From positions 1 through 18,268 of the forward strand of contig JALWEL010000014.1 in the NCBI GenBank assembly GCA_027014065.1: 18,268 nt of DNA, in the 5' to 3' direction. The position numbers were made by a program, and so were the translations under genes. Within the stretch, counting starts at the first letter, position 1. The number at the start of each line of letters is the position of its first letter. Below the pieces are notes generated by a model. It was not told where the DNA came from and made no database searches. It saw only the letters and a list, made by a program, of their open reading frames with translations. This DNA comes from DHVE2 group archaeon (GTDB taxonomy: Archaea > Thermoplasmatota > Thermoplasmata > Thermoplasmatales > Aciduliprofundaceae). This document shows, one piece after another, positions 13,908 to 18,268 of the stretch.

Positions 13908-16900
13908 TCTCGTAGGCCGCAATTCCAATCAAGATCACGGGCATCACGAACATTTCCAGCTCCGGTATGGTCATTGTAGTAGCGCTCACTTCATTGCTCT
14001 GCTCACCTTCTCCATTTCCGTTCACCGCTGTGACGAAGTAGTAATAAGTTGTGCCATCAGCCACATGGGTATCGTTGAAATACAACTGAGAACCGCTAAC
14101 GTTTCCAATGTACACCTCACCGCCGGATGCGGTGCCTCTGTATATCCTGTACTCTATGATTGTGGAACTACCGTTGTCCACCGGAGCTTCCCACGTTAGA
14201 TTGATGTACCCTAAGCCTGCAATGGCACTTATATTCTGAGGCGCCGAGGGCACCGGAGCGGCGGTTATTCTGAAATCAACTCCTTTGCTCGCTGCATTTC
14301 CCACAATATCAGTTGCTCGAACCACGACGGTGTGTGTCCCAACGCTGAGATTGTGGAACGTGTAATTTTGCACGGCGGTCACATTGATCCAAGATCCACC
14401 ATCAATCTCCAAGAACACATATTCTAAGTGGGGATCCACAACGCTCCAGTTCACCGTTATATTAGAATTCACGATGATTTGATTTTCATGGGGGCCCAAG
14501 ATACTTATCAGCGGTGCAGTATTGTCTATTGTCACGTTCACGGATGTCCAGTTCACGTTTCCGTAGTAATCGACCGCCCTGGCAACTATTGTGTAATTTC
14601 CATCCGCGAGACTCCGAGTATCAATGCTCACCTTGAAAACCCCCGCAGAATAATCGTGGGTCGTGTTGTAGCTCATATTGTTAGTGGCATTCACTATGTA
14701 AACGTTCACCTGCGGGATCCATGATACATTGTCCGTTGCATTAACCTGCACGCTCATCATCCCCGACAGCACTTCCCCATCGCTGGGCGTGTTTATCTTC
14801 ACCGAAGGCTTCGAATTGTCCACAACAGGCTGGGTGGAGTTCTCATATGTGAAAACTATGGCATTGTAGACCAACTGTTTGTCAGCATCGTTAGCATTTG
14901 CCGCGTACTCTGGAAGATGCGAGAAGTAAATCACGCTTCCCAATGAGTACTTGTGGAAGAATATTCCAGCGTAATTATCAGTGCTATTAGCTATCAAATC
15001 CGCAGGGTCGGAGGAGTTCAAAGCCCAACCGTAGTCAGTATAATCTAAACCGCACACGTACGGATTATCAATTCCGGCGAATATGTACTTAGATTCGTTG
15101 TAACTCATATTAATATTGAAAACTGTGCTGAACGTGGTTGCCCAGTGCTGACTCGCTGTTGGATCCAAACCGGCAAGGGAGGCTAATTTCATGTTATTTG
15201 GCACGTTATCCACATTCAAAGTGCCTGAGCTCATTATCAATCCATGCCCCTCGGACACGTACTGCTTTATTGCCGCAATCTCGGAATCGCTGAACTCCCA
15301 CCATACTCCGCTTGATGGATAATTGTTCCACGCATCGGAGATGTAAAGAACATCCGCTTTGCTGTTGACCAAATCCTGATAGGTAATATTCTTCCCGCTC
15401 AAAGTGCCCATGTCGAACTCCAGAGTATGATTACCATACATGTACCAGTTCTCCTTCAATTCATTCCAAACCATCATGGATGGATATGCGGAGCCAAGGG
15501 AATCGACCCCCGCTACAAGCACTGTGCCGCGAGGTATGCGCGAATAAATGTACCCAGAAGTAACATTGTCATCCGAGATCATGTCATTTGGAGAGCTTAT
15601 CTCAGCAGTTAAGAGTATGCGCCCTTCCGCCGCAGAACTAAATGTGAAAATTACCTTTGATGAGGAGTTGTGTGCAATATAAACGCTCTTTTCGCCAATC
15701 AACACCTTAGTTCCGTTGGGATAAGTGGCATACAGCTTCACAGTTCCGGTATCGTCGTGGGTTCCCGCGTTCATAACGTTCGCGGTAACATTCACCGTGT
15801 TTCCAGGTTCAACCCACGGTCTATCAGTGGTTATATTCAAAGCTGCCAAATCGTAATCAATTGGAGAAGAGTTGAGGTATGCGTACAGAAGCATATTGTA
15901 GAACATCTTCTTCTCATCATCGCTCGATGACTGGAACTCAAGCATGGTTGGGGAATAAAGTGATTCTCCGCCTCCATATTTGTAATCGGTGATATTACCC
16001 GTTCCACCTGTGCTGGAAGCCACATCCGTTTCCGCCAGTATCCTGGCCCCGTCCGTTACGAGGCCACCCATGGCGTATCCGTATCCTATGGCAACAGGGG
16101 ACCTCAACCCATTGAAAACCGGATGAGTGGCATTGTAAATGGTGTAATTATGCACCGTGTAAATCAAATTTCCACCCACGCTTGAATTCAATCCGAATAT
16201 AGGAGCCAGTTTCATATTATTGGGAGCATCTGCAGAATCGAATGTACCAAAGGTTGTCACTATTCCATGTCCCATTGCCACGGCTACCTTTATGGCGTTT
16301 ATCTCATTATCCGTGTATTCCCATCCGTACTCCTTGCCCCATGCATTCGAGATAAAGAGAACATCGGGATTCGTGGATAGAATGTCATTAATAGTTATGC
16401 CTTCTTTGTTTAGAGACTGCGTGTCAAAATGGAGCTTGTAATCCCCGTACATGTACCAGTGCTCACTCATATAATCCAAATCCCCATACTGAGAATAATC
16501 CGAAATCCACGAATCAACTACCACCACATTTAAAGTGCCAAGCAGTTGCCTTGCGTAGAGGGGCATACTTACGTTGTTGTTAAGCAAAACCCCCTCTCCA
16601 GCGGCTGGATTTACACCCACGTGCATGGTGTAAATATCCTCCTTGGAGGCAACCCACGAGAAAGAGAGCCACAAGCCTTCTCCTGCATTCACGCTTACAT
16701 TCTTCGAATCGCTGTAAACCACGTTTCCAGTTGAATTTTCGATATAGAAATGCACATCGGTGCTGTGCTCAACGTTGTCCTTGTTACTCAGAAGTACATT
16801 GATAGAGTAGTTCTCTCCCACTATGGTCCACTCGTTGCCCTGAAGATAGAGGGAATACACATCTTTCTCCGGAAGAATCCATCTTATCATATTCCATGTT

Positions 16901-18268
16901 ATGTTCTTTGCTGCGGGATATTCGTCCACCGCCAGACATTCATATGGGAACGCCATGAATATGGCGCGATACGTGGAATTGTTCACCATTACTCCTATTG
17001 GTTTGTTATTCGTATCCATAAACAAGTTGCTCACTTCGGAGCTTCCGTCGGTTGTGAGTTCATCAATCCATAAGTCATACGTGGAGTTCAGACTGAGTCC
17101 AGAAGTGTAATTGCCCGTTATGGGATTTCCAGAGACTCCGTAAACAGTGGTCTTTGTGCCACTTATAGCGTCCTGATTCACACTGGATATATGGAAATAC
17201 TTCGTGAAGAGGTCAACAACTCCGATGCCCCAGATTATATCCTGACCCATGAGAATCAGACGCCCCCCAGAATCCATGTATCTTTCAAGATTGTTCTGAT
17301 CCATCGTGGTCAATGTGTCGCTAGAGTAATCTGGACCGGTGTTCCATACCACAATCGTATATGAAGATATAACATCGTATGATGGAGAGCCGAGGGTCGT
17401 TGTATCCCATACATCGTAGCTGTATCCAAGATCATCTAACTCATAAGCTATGAAAGCCGATGAGTACTGATAATTCCCTCCATCGTCCGCAACTAAAAGT
17501 ATGGATGGAGGTAAAGCTGTTCTGAACAGGTAATGATTACCTGAATTATCGTCATAGATGCCGTTTCCAGCCTTGTCCTCGGCGTAGATATCGAAGTAAT
17601 AGCGTGTATATGGAATCAAACCGTTTATCTTCACATAATGATCAGTAGTGTAACCATCGTAAGATACATTACCCATGTGGCCCGGAGTTCCATAGTAAAT
17701 CTTCAGAGATGTTATCTCCGACGTGCGAACGTGAATAACCACCGAGGTGGATTTTACATCACCCACGGATACACCATTCACCACAGGAGGCACTCCGTCT
17801 ATGATTGTTTTAGCACTCCTCATGCTTCCCAGGTAATCCTTATATGAGGCAGTAATCACATCGCTCCTGTTCACCTGCAGTATTCCATCTCCGGGATTCG
17901 CAGGCCCGATTTCGGTGGGTATGCTCGCATTGAAAACTCCAGAATCTTTGGAGGTTTCCATTAAAACCAAGCGCTCGGTATCACCCGTTGTCACCGAAGT
18001 CAAATCACACTTCACCAAATCCTGCTCCGCAGGATTTGTGTTGGCATAAGAATCAATGGCGAACACATCCACACTGTCACCCGGTTGGTAGTATTGTTTG
18101 GAGAATCTAACAGAAGAATAATGATTGACCTTACCAACATCGCCGGTTATAACGATCGCGAAATCTTGATCCACAGCGCTGGTGTCTGGAACAGCATCCT
18201 CGGGCACATTCTGAGCGATGATCTCTACGGTGTAATTACCTATGGCGGGATTCTGAATATACACGTTC
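13891..18268 (-). CDS. C-terminal part of a giant modular cell-surface protein, probably a subtilase; N-terminus off the window
   Basis: The frame is open to the right edge; GTG 18264 is only the first possible start and is not believed, because the sequence before it (Asn codon) continues in frame. Numbered from that GTG: 1-43 resembles the domain that follows subtilisin-like catalytic domains (GNYTVEIIAQNVPED, DQDFAIVITG); about 165-250 is FN3-like; about 252-462, 575-801 and 912-1142 are three GATase-like alpha/beta domains; about 465-570 and 802-908 are CARDB-like; two Ig-like domains cover 1145-1335; FN3 is 1337-1425. The C-terminus IPELEMFVMPVILIGIAAYE plus KRRR is a membrane helix with a basic stop, like PEF-CTERM sorting signals. 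Asn-X-Ser/Thr sequons are very frequent, fitting a glycosylated exported protein. The protease identity is an inference from the tail. Confidence 0.85.
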   Translation of the reverse strand, partial: NVYIQNPAIGNYTVEIIAQNVPEDAVPDTSAVDQDFAIVITGDVGKVNHYSSVRFSKQYYQPGDSVDVFAIDSYANTNPAEQDLVKCDLTSVTTGDTERLVLMETSKDSGVFNASIPTEIGPANPGDGILQVNRSDVITASYKDYLGSMRSAKTIIDGVPPVVNGVSVGDVKSTSVVIHVRTSEITSLKIYYGTPGHMGNVSYDGYTTDHYVKINGLIPYTRYYFDIYAEDKAGNGIYDDNSGNHYLFRTALPPSILLVADDGGNYQYSSAFIAYELDDLGYSYDVWDTTTLGSPSYDVISSYTIVVWNTGPDYSSDTLTTMDQNNLERYMDSGGRLILMGQDIIWGIGVVDLFTKYFHISSVNQDAISGTKTTVYGVSGNPITGNYTSGLSLNSTYDLWIDELTTDGSSEVSNLFMDTNNKPIGVMVNNSTYRAIFMAFPYECLAVDEYPAAKNITWNMIRWILPEKDVYSLYLQGNEWTIVGENYSINVLLSNKDNVEHSTDVHFYIENSTGNVVYSDSKNVSVNAGEGLWLSFSWVASKEDIYTMHVGVNPAAGEGVLLNNNVSMPLYARQLLGTLNVVVVDSWISDYSQYGDLDYMSEHWYMYGDYKLHFDTQSLNKEGITINDILSTNPDVLFISNAWGKEYGWEYTDNEINAIKVAVAMGHGIVTTFGTFDSADAPNNMKLAPIFGLNSSVGGNLIYTVHNYTIYNATHPVFNGLRSPVAIGYGYAMGGLVTDGARILAETDVASSTGGTGNITDYKYGGGESLYSPTMLEFQSSSDDEKKMFYNMLLYAYLNSSPIDYDLAALNITTDRPWVEPGNTVNVTANVMNAGTHDDTGTVKLYATYPNGTKVLIGEKSVYIAHNSSSKVIFTFSSAAEGRILLTAEISSPNDMISDDNVTSGYIYSRIPRGTVLVAGVDSLGSAYPSMMVWNELKENWYMYGNHTLEFDMGTLSGKNITYQDLVNSKADVLYISDAWNNYPSSGVWWEFSDSEIAAIKQYVSEGHGLIMSSGTLNVDNVPNNMKLASLAGLDPTASQHWATTFSTVFNINMSYNESKYIFAGIDNPYVCGLDYTDYGWALNSSDPADLIANSTDNYAGIFFHKYSLGSVIYFSHLPEYAANANDADKQLVYNAIVFTYENSTQPVVDNSKPSVKINTPSDGEVLSGMMSVQVNATDNVSWIPQVNVYIVNATNNMSYNTTHDYSAGVFKVSIDTRSLADGNYTIVARAVDYYGNVNWTSVNVTIDNTAPLISILGPHENQIIVNSNITVNWSVVDPHLEYVFLEIDGGSWINVTAVQNYTFHNLSVGTHTVVVRATDIVGNAASKGVDFRITAAPVPSAPQNISAIAGLGYINLTWEAPVDNGSSTIIEYRIYRGTASGGEVYIGNVSGSQLYFNDTHVADGTTYYYFVTAVNGNGEGEQSNEVSATTMTIPELEMFVMPVILIGIAAYEIKRRR

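Noticed and set aside
13891..18264. GTG at 18264 as the true start of the surface protein
   Set aside because: There is no signal peptide after it, the frame continues upstream to the edge, and the first residues fall inside a domain.

Overview
The window looks like chromosomal DNA of a heterotrophic, probably acidophilic and thermophilic archaeon of the Thermoplasmata, most like Aciduliprofundum (DHVE2 group). The support is an archaeal RFC large subunit, ribosomal protein eL40, a Thermoplasma-type nicotinate phosphoribosyltransferase with a zinc ribbon, DUF835 domains, several TATA boxes placed about 25 bases before start codons (leaderless transcripts), and large secreted proteins rich in N-glycosylation sequons. 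The genus is an inference; no rRNA is present. I found no tRNA, rRNA, CRISPR array, insertion sequence or transposase.

Layout. Bases 1-3610 (minus, C-terminus off the left edge) hold a secreted multidomain enzyme: signal peptide, pro-kumamolisin domain, sedolisin (S53) acid protease, Ig-like domain, two GH25 lysozyme domains in tandem, glycine-rich linker and a fibronectin III domain. The first GH25 copy keeps all active-site acids. The second is about 80% identical and lines up without gaps at a constant 202-residue offset, but has lost all four. This protease-lysozyme-pseudolysozyme fusion in an archaeon, which has no murein of its own, is the most striking item: it looks like a secreted weapon or feeding enzyme against bacteria.

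Bases 3884-6148 (plus) are a tight overlapping operon: nicotinamidase, nicotinate phosphoribosyltransferase and pyrrolidone-carboxylate peptidase (NAD salvage plus peptide catabolism). A small gene for ribosomal protein eL40 (6123-6272, minus) overlaps the peptidase tail to tail and shares a divergent leaderless promoter region with RFC large subunit (6350-7687, plus). Then on the minus strand come a 45-residue acidic coiled-coil protein with a palindrome in its leader, and a HAD phosphatase translationally coupled to a class II (fuculose-phosphate type) aldolase.

Bases 9129-12581 (plus) encode a 1150-residue signalling ATPase of the AAA_16/STAND type. Its ATPase core is split between Walker A and Walker B by two DUF835-like domains, and it ends in a long TPR array. 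A DGC-domain zinc protein and orotidine-5'-phosphate decarboxylase follow. Bases 13891-18268 (minus, N-terminus off the right edge) are the C-terminal 1458 residues of a giant cell-surface protein: a probable subtilase tail, three degenerate GATase-like domains alternating with CARDB-like domains, Ig and FN3 domains, and a PEF-CTERM-like membrane anchor. Its FN3 module is a close relative of the one in the protease-lysozyme, so the two secreted proteins flanking the housekeeping genes draw on a common set of surface modules.
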